Source of the DNA: Echinometra lucunter | Taxonomy: Eukaryota; Echinodermata; Echinoidea; Camarodonta; Echinometridae | Direction: 5' to 3' | Length of the DNA: 64,000 bases | Assembly (NCBI GenBank): GCA_029962745.1 | Contig: CM057153.1 | Location: 7,913,186-7,977,185, forward strand | Shown here: positions 24,254 to 36,406 of the stretch, one piece after another | Numbering within the stretch: the stretch's first letter is position 1 | Layout: each line of letters starts with the position of its first letter | Position numbers and translations under genes: made by a program | Notes under the pieces: model-generated | The model's input: the letters and a program-made list of their open reading frames with translations, nothing else | Database searches by the model: none | Told to the model about the DNA's origin: nothing

Positions 24254-24792
24254 TTAAAGGGGATGATGGCTTGAAGGAGATTCCACTGTGGACTAGGTTC
24301 AAATATTAGAGTTTTATCAGGCAATTATTTTGTTAGAGGCCATAAAGTGAGAGATATACAAACATTATATTTATACTGTTCTTCAGATTCATCCCCGAGG
24401 TGTCAGAACTGCTAAAAGCAGGAATATGGGGAAAGTAGATTTTGGACAAGAAACCTTTTCTCTTTCTTTCAAATGTAAATCAACACAAACTTCTATGTAG
24501 GTTTGTCACAGAAAAGAGGATATCATCTTATGAAAACAAGCCTTAAGGATATACATTGACTTAAATCATGTTGGTTCCAAATAGGCAGCAATTTCTAGAG
24601 AAAAAAAATATGAAAATAGAAAAAAAAAGGATCATAGGGAAACTGCCCCCCCCCAAAAAAAATACTTATGGCACAAGTAGGGGCATGTTTGAGGAAAATC
24701 AAGAAAATGAAGTTATGACTATCTAAACAGAAAAGGATAGCAAGAGGGATATGAAGAGAGCAATGAAAATTGAGAATGAGAGAAAAGATACA

Positions 24793-25000
24793 AAGAGAGA
24801 GGAAGAGAGAGAGAGGAAGAGAGAGGAAGAGAGAGGAAGAGAGAGAGAGGAAGAGAGAGGAAGAGAGAGGAAGAGAGAGGAAGAGAGAGAGAGAGGAAGA
24901 GAGAGGAAGAGAGAGGAAGAGAGAGGAAGAGAGAGGAAGAGAGAGGAAGAGAGAGAGAGAGGAAGAGAGAGGAAGAGAGAGGAAGAGAGAGGAAGAGAGA
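24793..25000. repeat. GGAAGAGAGA minisatellite
   Basis: About twenty near-perfect units of GGAAGAGAGA, with periodic longer variants (GGAAGAGAGAGAGA). Wholly purine on the plus strand. Open frames on both strands here (Arg/Glu on plus, Leu/Ser on minus) are by-products of the repeat. Confidence 0.95.
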
Positions 25001-25059
25001 AAATTATCAGGAGGGGAGAGAGGAGAGACAGAGAGAGAGGTGGGAGAGCAAGAGAATGA

Positions 25060-27795
25060 AAGACAGAGAGAAACTGTACCAGGTTCCAAGAAACTGCCAC
25101 TTCAAAAAAAAAAAAAAAAAGACATCAAAAAGGATTAAAAAGATAAAGTGTAGACCACAATTGCCAGAATCTGTACAGCTAACTGACTGAAGAAGATTTG
25201 ATGGAGTGGATTATTTACTTTCAATTTGGCGTGCGTTCATGGCCGGTTGGGAAGGACAGTAAAATCTACTCATTGTCAGCACCCCTTCTATCCTGCATGA
25301 CTGCCAGCATGCATCGGTACCAACCAGAGCTAATATGCAATTAAATGTTCACTTACGAATACTAGACTATTACTGATGGCAACGAATGTGATGTTTCCAT
25401 TTTGCCGAAGACTACTTAATTCAGTTAAAGGGAAAGATTGCTATCAGTAATGTAGAGACCATGGAGGCCAGATGGTATCTTCAAAATCCTGATGCATCAG
25501 CAAAACAATATTTGGTGCCACATGAATGCACATAGACATTCCACTCTTTTTTGGACTTTTTTTTTCAAATCCAGAAAATACTATTTACTAATGAAATAAT
25601 TAAAAGCCATGTCCATTTTTTTTTTCTCATCTTATTTCACAATTACTTGATTTGATTAATATTTCAAAATGTTAAAGAACTTAAACCATTACATATACTA
25701 TAGAAGCAATGATACAGAATGCTTGGAAAATTTATAATTAATATGATGAAGCATACAGATAGTAGTTTTCTGCACTGAATCTAATATGCAGATACTCAGC
25801 ATTAATACATGTATGCTAAAAAGATTAAGTCCAAATTAGGTCATGTCAGAATTCATAAAAACCAATATCAATACACAATCAAGTTCAATAGGAAAAATGC
25901 AGAGCAGAGCAACTCTCTCAGACGGAGAAATGATAATCAGAAAATTTCATCCAAATAATTCAAATCACAAAAACAGTCCTCTCTCTCTCTCTCTCTGATA
26001 ATTATGAATCACCCACTGTCTGTTGGTTTCCCTCCCCCCCCCCCCTTCATTCCTAATTACATGCCATTCACTGTTGCTCTGCAGATGAAGTATTATTTTT
26101 GTCATCGACCCATCTTTCCAGAAACGATTGCTTCAGAATTCTCATCAACAACTTATGAATAGCACTCACTGAGAAAATGCAACACTACTCAGCATATTAT
26201 TGGTAGGGTGATATAACCTTGTATCTCAAATTTTGGTGGATATTACTTTTTATTAATCTCCAGATAAGCAGCCAAGTGATATCTTGTCCAAATCGAAGCT
26301 CTCTTACCCCCAAAATGAAGCCACCATGGCATGTCAAAGGGAAGGCAATCCCATTCCTTATAGTGTTCTGGCAGCCATATTATTTCACTTTCCTGAACAT
26401 TTGATTTTTTTCATAATTATACAAGGTTTGTCGCCCAACCGATGACATATGTACAGTAAACATGGGGCTTGTTTGCTTGATTAAAAGTTTTCATTATGAA
26501 ATATTCAACATTGAAATTCTTCAAAGCCTGATTGTTTTTGTGCTATCAGATTATTCTTTTACTCTATGGGGCAAACCACCATCAGCATTACTTTAGTTTT
26601 GATCAAATTTCTTTTCCATGAAAATGTATTTGTACCTGTGTACTTTGAAGAAAAAAAAAAAGACAGAGCATGACTATTTGTTGAATTATTTAAAAAGCTT
26701 TTATAATGCAACAGATAAGACTGAAATAATAGCTTGGAACTTTATAAGCTTTGTAAGTAAAAGTTTGCTTTGATGTCCCGTGAAGCAATTTCCCAAAGTT
26801 AAAAGGCATTTGTGGTATCCACAAAGAAACAAATGATGCTAAGCACTATTGATGTCATGTGCATGTATTTGTGCATATATATAAAATGTGAAGTTCTTGC
26901 AAAAACAACATCTGGAGGACATGATTGCATTACAGAAATTATCATCAAAATGCCAGAGGTTTAAAGCTTAATTGGTAAACAGCATGATGACAAAAAAATG
27001 GAATGAGAGGAATAAATAAAATGCAAAAGCAAAGAAAAATGACCAGATGAATTCATATGGGCCTATTTTGTAAATCAGCACAGCCCACGCATTTCTAATA
27101 ATACATGCACTGACTGTACACACTTGTAATGCTTCATTTTAAAATAATGAATTTATATTAGCTAAAGGAGATGTGTATTATACAAAACAGAAGTGCAATA
27201 ACATCAAAGAAGTCCACTGTCCTCAAACTAATCAAAGGTATAAGGATGTTTGGATACTGAACTTGTATCATCTCTTGCAGTTCTCCAACTGCAATATGCT
27301 TTTTTTTTTCTTTTGATAATCTAAGATCTAGCAGATGAAATAATCTGGTGACACTCTCTCTATGGCTATACAGGAAGGTCACTCTGATTTGTCAAAAACA
27401 AAAAACAAAAAACAATATTCATTTTTCTTTTCACTTTGAATTTCTCAAGCAAAATAACTTATCCACAGTCATCTTCAGAGAAGTCTTGGCTTCCACAGGA
27501 AATGAATTCCTGGCCTGCTTTCATAGCAAAGTGCAATTTCAATCAGTCCTGCAAAGTTTGTCATTATGGCCATGTACATGGACATGTGTGAAAAGAGGCA
27601 TCCTGGTTCCTTAAGCAGCCACATGTATAACACGTACATATAAAAGACTCCAACAAATGCATTATTCTTAATATATACTACATATTTCTCACTGATTTGC
27701 TGGCAGGAAATATTTTTTGTCAATCCCCCAAATCCCCACATCCTTTATACTAAAGTTCAAGTCCATAAGGTGAAAAAATAGAACTGTATCAAGTT
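25060..27795. other. non-coding span
   Basis: AT-rich unique sequence with a poly-A run near 25105, a short CT tract at 25979-25997 and poly-C at 26034-26045. No gene, no clear mobile element. Confidence 0.5.
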
Positions 27796-27801
27796 TGTTA
27801 A

Positions 27802-27882
27802 CCCACTGAATGCCCAGAGATAACTCAGGCTAGAGTCTATGGAAAATGGGTGTTATACAGAACTCACATCATACTCAACAGG
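27802..27882. mobile_element. 81-bp TTAA-flanked mini-element, copy 2
   Basis: Flanked by TTAA (27798-27801, 27883-27886). The left end is CCCACTGAATGCCC and the right end inversely CCTGTTGAGTATG. It shares a GAGATAACTCAGGCT core with the 24171 copy, in the opposite orientation. Confidence 0.6.
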
Positions 27883-27886
27883 TTAA

Positions 27887-29392
27887 TATCAGTATTAGTA
27901 AAGAGAAATACTGCCTATTTCACCTCTTCCACATCTGAAGAATGCTTTGTAATAATATGAATTAAAATAGCTTCATGTGGCACTTTTACGGTTTATAGAT
28001 AATCTGTAAACAAGGTCTTTCAAACTGACAAAGAATGAGAGAGCTCACAAACTGATTTTCACTTTTCCCCATAATTCCACCTTCTCTTTAAATGTTAACT
28101 GATCAAAGCAGCTGATAATAAATCACCCATGTTGTTTGATTGATTGTAATACTACCCTTCCAGTTCATATTCTCAACTCAATACAGACTATCCACGGCAC
28201 TTGATTAATTTTTGAAACATCAATTAAGTATAGATGTGTTGTGGTTTGCGGTCACTTCTAACACGCTAACCGGTGAATACCACTTGTTCCTAATCTATAC
28301 AGGCTTGTTACACTTGCAAATTGCAGGGCATAAATTATGCACATGTATGCCCTCCATATTCATACGTGTTTGTGCAGAGCGTAACCGGTGGTATAGGCCT
28401 TTGACCACTTCAGTGGAAGATTATGTAGGTGAGTGACTAGAAAGAAAGTTGAAATCCTGCAAAGACAAAAATAAATTGTGAGCTTCCTCATTCTTGTATA
28501 ATCTGTTTATGTGGAAGAATATCAGAATAAAATATCCCTGGAAAAGAACTGCTTTTGTAAACAGCATGAGAAGTAGTTTCCAATTTTTACATGTATTTGG
28601 ACAAAAAGTGTCAGCCCCATGTACACTTATTGTGTCAAAACCTTTTTCACTGTTTGTGATTTTCAGCAAGATGTAATAAAGTTGATGATTCAAAGACACC
28701 ATAACGCACAATTATTTCTAATTACATGCACTTCACTTCATAATCAACCAGTCACAATAACTTTTACAGTGGTTTTTTTTTCATAATGAAGTTACTGATG
28801 TATCCTCATGGGTCCTCTTTTTAGTTGATAGATGCTTTTACTTCAAGATTGCTTGGGGGGGGGGCAGTTTTCAAAAGATTTATCCCCTAAACGAGTTTAA
28901 CCTCCCCTATGTCTCAACAATGACAAATGACAAATTGATTACATTAATGATCACGGAACTGCTGGCTGCCATGCACGATGTTTCGTACCATTCGTTATTT
29001 CAAAATTATATAATGAAAGGTTGATGACATCTAAAAATAAACAGAAGTGCATGTGTAATTGTATTTTATAAGGAGTCAAGCTGTTAAAGTACACGCAGGA
29101 GCCACACGATGAAGCATACTGGTTGCATGAGACTACAGTACATATCTTTCATGGGATATGTATAAATTGCATACAGTAATGTTCATCTCAGTGCAAAAAT
29201 TTCTATCGACTCAATCATGCTTCATTACATTTCTCTCAACAATTTAACACACGCTGGCTTCTTCAGAACAAAGAAAGCTTTCAAAAAGGAATATTATTCA
29301 TCATTATCTATATAGGGCATTTTAGCAGCACATTATAAGCACATATTTTATGTCTGCATGATTTGTCTGTGCAATATCAGAGCATATTGTAT
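27887..29392. other. non-coding span
   Basis: AT-rich, mostly unique, with a G run near 28855-28864. No supported gene. Confidence 0.5.
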
Positions 29393-30518
29393 ACAAGGCA
29401 AACGCCAAGCGTTGTCTCGCCTGCATATTGCAGTCATGAAGAGACTGCATGTCAAAACTATGCTATATGACTTCTGAGGCTGTCAGCAGTTTAGGGGGTG
29501 AATTGTGGTTCTGACAGTTTACATATGCAATAATGGTATAGGCCTACTTTATCCCTAGGAAATCAGATAACACTAAGAATGCTGTTAATACTATGAAGCT
29601 ATAATTATTTCCATGCAAGTAAGGAAATGAATGTTAGTGAAAAAGAATGTAACTGATAATAATGTGAGTAAAATTGTAAAATTAAATTAATTATTAAGGT
29701 GTTATGACAAACTTATTGTTTGAAAAATGGTATGAATTTGGTGATTCCACGTCAAAGCTATAGAAAGTTATTAGGTGTACAACATAGCACAGTGCCAGTT
29801 ATGAAAAGTTCATTGACCTTTGACCTTTGACCTTAATCAAATTCAACTCACATTCGAACTTGACCTGCACCTTCAAGAGATGGACCTCTCATATGAATTT
29901 GGCAATCCTACCTCGAAGGTATAGAAAGTTATTGTGTGTACAACATAGCACAGTGCCAGTCATGGAAAGTTCATTGACCTTTGACCTCTGACCTTATTCA
30001 AATTCAACTCATACTCAAACTTGACCTGTGCCTTCAAGAGATGTACCTCTGGTATAAATTTGGTGATCCCACCTCGAAGCTATAGAAAGTTATTGTGCGT
30101 ACAACACAGCACAGTGCCAGTCATGGAAAGTTCATTGACCTTTGACCTTAATCAAATTCAACTCACATTCGAACTTGACCTGCACCTTCAAGAGATGGAC
30201 CTCTTGTATGAATTTGGCAATCCTACCTCGAAGGTATAAAAAGTTATTGTGTGTACAATATAGCACAGTGCCAGTCATGGAAAGTTCATTGACCTTTGAC
30301 CTTTGACCTTATTCAAATTCGACTCATATTCGAACTTGACCTGCGCCTTCAAGAGATGGACCTCTGGTATGAATTTGGTGATCCCACCTTAAAGCTATAG
30401 AAAGTTATTGGGTGTACAACACAATTGTTGACGACGACGCCGCCGACGACGCCGACGACGACGCCTACGCCGACACCGGAAATAGTGATACCTATGTCTC
30501 GCTCCGCAGGCGAGACAA
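29393..30518. mobile_element. 1.1-kb element with ~160-bp internal repeats, copy 1 (full)
   Basis: The left boundary is set by the second copy at 54312. An inverted terminal motif TTGTCTCGCCTGC occurs at 29412-29424 and, inverted, at 30506-30518. From about 29735 to 30420 the interior is a tandem array of a ~160-bp unit holding GCTATAGAAAGTTATT, CAACATAGCACAGTGCCAGT, TTCATTGACCTTTGACC and CTTCAAGAGATGGACCTC. The right end is GC-rich with GACGACGCC repeats (30430-30480). No protein recognised; frames over the GAC repeat are low-complexity. Superfamily unknown. Confidence 0.8.
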
Positions 30519-30807
30519 AAATGCCGAATTCCCCATATGCTCATGTACATTGCCGTGCAATATTATGCGATATTGCATGGACTCTTCGCGTGCGCGCAAT
30601 AAAACAAACCTGCGCAATAAGGATTACAATGCGCGGATACGCAATACACACAATGCACAAACGACACTTTGATGACGTCATAAAGATGTAAGTCAAACTT
30701 GTGTGATCAAAATGAATGTATGATGGGGGCCCTTTTGAGTTGCTGAAATGACTTTTATTGAATTCTAAATCCCTTTCTTGTTGGGTATAGATAATAATAA
30801 TTATATA

Positions 30808-30936
30808 GGATGGCTTTATTTCATGGAATACCAGGAATATTCCACTCGTTAGGGCTAATATTGCACTCATCTTCGATTTGTGCAATATTGGCCCTAATTC
30901 GTGGAATATTCTCTGGTATCCCATTCAGAGCCATCC
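30808..30936. mobile_element. 129-bp hairpin MITE
   Basis: The left arm starts GGATGGCTTTATTTCATGG and the right arm ends with the mirror CCATTCAGAGCCATCC. The arms pair through GGAATATTC, AGGGC and AATATTGCAC around a five-base loop region near 30870. AT-rich flanks, no unambiguous duplication. Confidence 0.85.
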
Positions 30937-30998
30937 AATATAACATAAATATTTTAGGCACTAGATTCTTGGTTTGGAATGACAGTAATTACCTAATT

Positions 30999-31483
30999 CA
31001 GTGCTTCTCAACCTTTTTTACCTCGAGGCCCACTTTGGCAATTGAATTTTTTTCCGGCCCACCTTCATTCTTAAAATATTTTGAGGCCCACCTCACATAA
31101 TCTCAGTGAGAAAAAAAATCAATAAAACATGACAAAAGAAAATAGCGAATTGTGTGGTAATTATCGGACCACTACCTACATTACATTACAAAATCCAACC
31201 TACAAGTATGGTTGCAATAAATGAAAGATTGATATAATACCCCCACCCCAAATGCACAGAAATTTTCGAAAATTTTTAGCACATTGCATTGATGATAATC
31301 CACAACCATGACAACTGTTGGTGTTATTTTAATGTGTTTAATAAATTCAATTCACTTTGATGTTAACAGGAAAGCTGAATTCAAGAATTTTTTTTCCAAA
31401 ATATTTTGGACTGACCTCGCGGCCCACCTAAGAAAGCTTCGCGGCCCACCAGTGGGCCGCGGACCACCGGTTGAGAAGCGCTG
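30999..31483. mobile_element. hAT-type non-autonomous element, 485 bp
   Basis: Terminal inverted repeats CAGTGCTTCTCAACC and, inversely, CAGCGCTTCTCAACC match the classic hAT (Charlie-like) end. A perfect 8-bp target duplication ACCTAATT flanks it (30991-30998 and 31484-31491), as expected for hAT. Repeated GGCCCACC words lie near both ends. The interior is AT-rich with no transposase frame, so it must depend on an enzyme made elsewhere. Confidence 0.95.
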
Positions 31484-31563
31484 ACCTAATTTACATTGAG
31501 TACACTGTGAAAAACTTATATCAGTAAAATACATTTCAAAAATAGATATGAATCTGATCAGTT

Positions 31564-32116
31564 TGTCACGGACGGACATTTTCAAAACATTCGAACTTGG
31601 AAGGCTTGTAAAAATTAAGTGACAGGGTATCATGGATTACTTTATGGTTTATCATGAAGGATGTCGCTAAGTGTTCTGAGAAGTACATGAGTTTGGTTGT
31701 CATGGTTTCCTATGCATATGCAAATGAAATAAAGGTTCAGTGTCACGGACAGACAGGATAAAATTAGGTGTGTGACCTTCTAGTACTATTTTGCTATTTA
31801 TATCCAAGTAAATTGACCTTTCTGAATATTTTCAAGTACAAATGTTAGTCACATAAACTGGCTTCCCTACATGTATCATCCATTTAGCATTTGAAATCAA
31901 ATCATTGATTTTGTAGGAGATGTTAAAATGGTGTGTCACGGACGGACATTTTGGTTAAAAAGCGTAATTTACAACAACACCCCTGCTGAAAATGGTTTAG
32001 TCCAAAGAAGTCCCATTTTAGAACTTTCTAAGGAACCATAAACAAACAATTTGAGATACAAATAAAGTTGGATAAAATTTCTCAACATTCTATACCATGA
32101 GTGTCACGGACGGACA
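31564..32116. repeat. array of four spaced TGTCACGGACGGACA 15-mers
   Basis: The 15-mer occurs at 31564, 31741 (one change, GGACAGACA), 31934 and 32102, all in the same orientation, 177, 193 and 168 bases apart. The spacers show little obvious similarity to each other, unlike a simple tandem repeat. No gene crosses the region. Confidence 0.85.
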
Positions 32117-32496
32117 AAATGTTGTTCTGAACTGATCACACTCATATGGCATACACAATTACATACTTCTGTAAGACTCATATTAAGCTTGCTCAGAATT
32201 GAGACACAATCAGAGTGCTTTTATTATGATTAAAAATATCATTCAAAACCCACATACACAGGAAGCATGTCTATCATAACATTTTTCACTGAAACCAAAT
32301 TTCAAGTTTTTATGCTTCAATGAACGTTAAAAACCTGTTTTCTATTACTAAAATATTGACTTTCATTTTCATATTACTGTATATCCAGCACTAAATCATC
32401 CGTTGAAAAGAGATTGAATACAATGTATGTCATGAAATACATCATGGCATAAACTGTTATCAACAAAATCATTATTGCTTCTTCATCCATAGTTAA

Positions 32497-32595
32497 ATCT
32501 TGTTGAGCACGATTTGATGGCAGCATAACATGCATTTTCCATAGACCTTAGCCCAAGTTATCTAGGGTTTGCAGTTTTCTATAGTATTCAATGGG
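32497..32595. mobile_element. 99-bp TTAA-flanked mini-element, copy 3
   Basis: Flanked by TTAA (32493-32496, 32596-32599). It contains TTGTTGAGCACGATTTGATG like the 24171 copy and ends ATTCAATGGG. A CAAGTTATCTAGGG core matches the other mini-elements. The left end has drifted from CCC. Confidence 0.55.
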
Positions 32596-32599
32596 TTAA

Positions 32600-33640
32600 G
32601 TGGGATTATGGGATATAAGGTTTTTTCATGAACTTTAAGTGTGGCGATAGTTCATAGACAGCTTTTAAGACTCCCTGACCCTTGTAGTCTCTACTATAAT
32701 CTTAGGATAATAAACCTTGGTCTACTGTCTATCATATATCACGCGGTAATGAGGCTTAAAGTCCCATGAGTTCTGCACTTAGAATACCAGAGGGTCGGAG
32801 CTGCAGTAGGTTAAACCCACTATCACAACACAACTATAAATATTCATTAGAGGCAAGTCACGTCAATACAATCGATAGGTGGAGGCGAAGGCTTTCTGCA
32901 CTGTACCTAAATTGGTTGGAGAGCGGGAATAGACGAAGGCGGATGTCCTTGTGGAAAGGCCTGCTACCGGTGCATATGGGATGCAGCTTGGATGGGGTGT
33001 TTGGAGAGCGGGAGACGGAATGGGGAGATGCGCTGTTATGAAATATCATGAGCATGGGACAAGATCATGATTTAATTAAGAGTGAAAATTCAATAATACC
33101 ATTTCTTTTCGATCGACATCTATTTTCCACAGTTCCATGCCGTCTCTAACTTTTTTCTTTTGCTCTCTCTTCATTTTATTTATCTCCCTCTCTCTGTTCC
33201 TCATTCTTAATCCTTCTCTCTCTTCTCCATCTCTTTCTCTCCTTTTCTGCCCCTTCCTCCCCAACATCTTTTCCTCTATCTCCTCCCCATTCTCTCCCCC
33301 TCTCTCCCCCTCTCCCTTTCTTTTCTTTCTGCCCCTCTCTCTCTTCCTCGCTCACTTCTCTAACTCTCTGTCAATCAACTTCCAAGGTAGTATCTGTTGG
33401 GATTCCTACACACTCGAGTGCACCATAAACAGTCACTATAATTGAATCAATATTTCATTTATCCTTCTTTAGTTTTGATCTAATTCTGTTATCAATTCCC
33501 AATCTATACAAATTATGTCTATTTGCTTTCAAATATCCCCTGTACCCTGCCCATTAGTGCCTGAGTAATGCTAAAGAATAAACCTATACATGCATTCATA
33601 ATAGGCAATGACCATGATATTTATAAACGCATGTTACACG
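32600..33640. other. non-coding span with polypyrimidine tract
   Basis: From about 33140 to 33365 the plus strand is strongly C/T-rich (imperfect CTCTCT/TTCCTC). The preceding 32766-33041 open frame has mixed composition but no recognisable protein or splice support. Confidence 0.5.
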
Positions 33641-33900
33641 GCTAAGTGCGACTTGGCTCAAGGTTTGCCAAATGTTTTTATTCCTTGATGTGCATGCCTG
33701 CAAGGCAGACATGCATAGAAAAGTATCATCTCGCAGGTTTGGGTTTCCATCCGACCCACTCTCTGGGCCATGGAAAGCCGCAAATGGAATTCGTCTGAGA
33801 GCCTTCTTGAGCCCAAAGAAGCGCTAGAAGTAACAAAGGCAACAGAGAACATGAGACGTACGCACTGCAATTAGATCATGGGGAGATAACCGCTTCGCAT
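33640..33900. promoter_or_regulatory. candidate cis-regulatory island
   Basis: Non-repetitive stretch, GC-richer than its neighbours, without coding signature. Listed only because such islands in large introns are often regulatory; no specific binding logic is visible. Confidence 0.12.
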
Positions 33901-34065
33901 CCTGGTCTTTATAATATATGCAGACATGCGGTGCTAAGAAAAATGTTTCTATTATCTCCCACTTATTATCATCATGAACAGGCAGCTCTATAATTCAAGC
34001 GGTTAGACTCTGCTCTCAACTTTAACATAACATACATGCATGTTAAGAATGTGCAGGGTACTTAA

Positions 34066-34545
34066 AGTGATTACACAATGGTAATTTTTTTTTTTATTTA
34101 TGATCGAGAATAGAATTCTAAGAAGAATAACATTAAAAATTTGATGATTTTCAATCGAAATAAATGCATTTTGGCTACTTTTCTCATAGAAAGTCAAGAG
34201 TTGACCAAAAAAAATTAGTATGAGGTATGACGTAAAAGTGGGTACTCAGCTTCGCGCATAGCAGTTGTGCGGCGCGCTAGACTGTACAATATGTATTACA
34301 CCTTGTGCGCATTTTGCTAGAATTGCGCGACAAGATACCCACTTTGACGTCATTTTGACGTCAAAGTGGGTACCCAGTTGAAACTGGGTCACAGATGAGG
34401 GGTCAAAAATGTCCTGAAATCTTACCACATTTGGGGGTTTCCTTGGCAACACGACTTTTTAAAAAACTATAGGCAGATTATTTTCTGCTAATAAAATCAT
34501 GCTCTTTTAAATGAACTAACATTTTTTCAGCATTGGGTACCCCCT
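34066..34545. mobile_element. TTAA-flanked 480-bp MITE, copy 2
   Basis: TTAA at 34062-34065 and 34546-34549. It is collinear with 3237-3718 along its whole length and in the same orientation, including the central palindrome. Because its flanks share nothing with the 2662-3923 element, it shows that the TTAA unit moves independently. Confidence 0.87.
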
Positions 34546-34559
34546 TTAAATGATACCTG

Positions 34560-35825
34560 CCTTAAAATTTGGCACCCTGTATGCTTAGATGTACATGTAT
34601 TCATATAGTTTTGAAGCTCATGTTGATTATATGAGGGGCGTTCACCAAGTTCATAACCCAACAATGAAAGAGCAGGTACACGTATTCCATGACGTAATGA
34701 TGCCTTATGAATATTTCATCTTGTCCATTACAGGTGACAAGATTTCATTTCAGCAGCACCCCCACCTACATGTATGTACAACAGAACTTACTATGGAAAC
34801 CAAGAGAGAACACCTCCAAGAACTCAAAATATCCAGGGTTTAGTGAAACAAAGGGCTATTTGCATTTTTTATTTGAATGAGATTTTGAAATTAAAATGAG
34901 CCAGTAGAGACCAGGAACCCATCAGTAACAATGGTTTCTATAGCAAACTTTGCTACACCTGGGTATCACCCAAAATAGATACATGTATGGCTATCTGCTT
35001 TACACTGCAGTGTGTCAGTGCAACAAATCTTCATTTCAAGATTTATCAAAATTGCCAAAAAATGCAGATAGGCCTTTGTTGCACTAGACCCTCGATATAT
35101 ATCTTCAATAAAACCTCAGAAAGCCTAAATGGAATCCTAAATACATGTATTCAATGAAATCTTAATTTCAGTTCAAATTCCCATCTACATTATCAAATTT
35201 GAATCATTATGTGATTTTGATCACATCATCAGGTTAGTGCTAGAATGGCATTATCTGAAAAACTTAACACAATTAAACATCCCTCTGGCTCTCAACGGAA
35301 GATAAGCAGGTTACCAATTTTTCATTCAGTTAAGTCCAATATTACTTCATTACTCGTCTCTACCCTTTGGTTTTAACAATATCTTACAGCATGATAAAGA
35401 ATGCAAAAGTTTTTTCCAAAATAAAGATGTATAAATGCATGAATATACATTTGATAGTAGCCTGATCAATGGCCTTTAATAACCTACGAAGATAGACTTG
35501 GAGGAGACTGCTCATGACACGCTGAAGACACCTTCTCAAGAACATGCCCAGCTCGTCCGTCGTTGTAGTTCACACTGAAATTATGTGTTGTGATGGGGGA
35601 AATCTTGATTAAAAAACAGTTTGACCGCAGGGAGGACTTGCTAAATTGCAGCATATCTGATACCCTGAGCTGAATAATATTGATAGGTTGCAGGGCAGTG
35701 GGATGGGTGCAGGTGAACAACCCCCGTATCACAATACTAAGCATCGACTCAGATAGACTGAGAGACAAATGAGATGGATTTTACATGCTAGATTTAATGA
35801 ATATGTTGGGGGTATTTGATAAGGA
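34560..35825. other. non-coding span
   Basis: AT-rich, unique, with several ACATGTA words. No supported gene or repeat boundary. Confidence 0.5.
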
Positions 35826-35830
35826 GCTCT

Positions 35831-36099
35831 CACTATGAACATGGCAGACAAAGAAAGCGGACAAAATAAACAATCCCTCATTCTACCCTTCACAATGGTT
35901 CTGGTAGTCAAAAGAACATCCCATCACAGCTATTATGTTTAATCATGTAGTTCCAGGTGAATATCCATGTGGCACCTGTTCCACATATTTTAGACAATAG
36001 CAGTGAAGGAATGTTCTTTTGACTACCAGAACCATTGTGAAGGGTAGAATGAGGGGTTGTTTATTTTGTCCGCTTTCTTTGTCCGTCATGTTCATAGTG
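35831..36099. repeat. inverted repeat with two 89-bp arms
   Basis: The left arm 35831-35919 and right arm 36011-36099 are near-identical in opposite orientation (CACTATGAACATG; GACAAAGAAAGCGGACAAAA; CACAATGGTTCTGGTAGTC; AAAAGAACAT). The 91-base spacer is not obviously paired. It could be a foldback element or two inverted copies of a short repeat. Confidence 0.9.
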
Positions 36100-36386
36100 T
36101 CTTGCACAGGTTAAAACAAAAACTGATTCAATGGGTTGTGCAATGATCCAGGTGTGTTGCTATGTCAGTGCATAAATTATCTTTTGTTAGGCATACTTGA
36201 AGCCCCCCAGTTAGAAATTACCATAAAAAACAGCACCCAAACCGAATTGGTCTATACATGCAGGTGTTATACAAGGACACCAGGTTCCTAAATGCTATTG
36301 GTGAAATATTACATTTCTATACATCACAAAACACAACACATCTTGATACGGCTAATATATGCCTCTGTATCATCAATACTGACAGG

Positions 36387-36406
36387 TCATGTGACAGATC
36401 ATGTGA
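36387..36406. promoter_or_regulatory. paired TCATGTGA E-box motifs
   Basis: TCATGTGA occurs at 36387-36394 and again at 36399-36406, 12 bases apart within a CAGRTCATGTGA direct repeat. TCATGTGA is the M-box form recognised by MiT/TFE bHLH-zip factors. Function here is inference. Confidence 0.2.

Noticed and set aside
24285..24305. GGTTCAAAT word resembling a tRNA B box
   Set aside because: No matching A box, acceptor stem or anticodon arm could be folded around it.
24595..25138. Open frames of 100-164 codons on both strands
   Set aside because: They translate the GGAAGAGAGA minisatellite and its A-rich flanks into Arg/Glu or Leu/Ser runs.
30412..30691. Asp/Ala- or Thr/Pro-rich frames
   Set aside because: They translate the GACGACGCC-rich right end of the 1.1-kb element; low complexity, no homology recognised.
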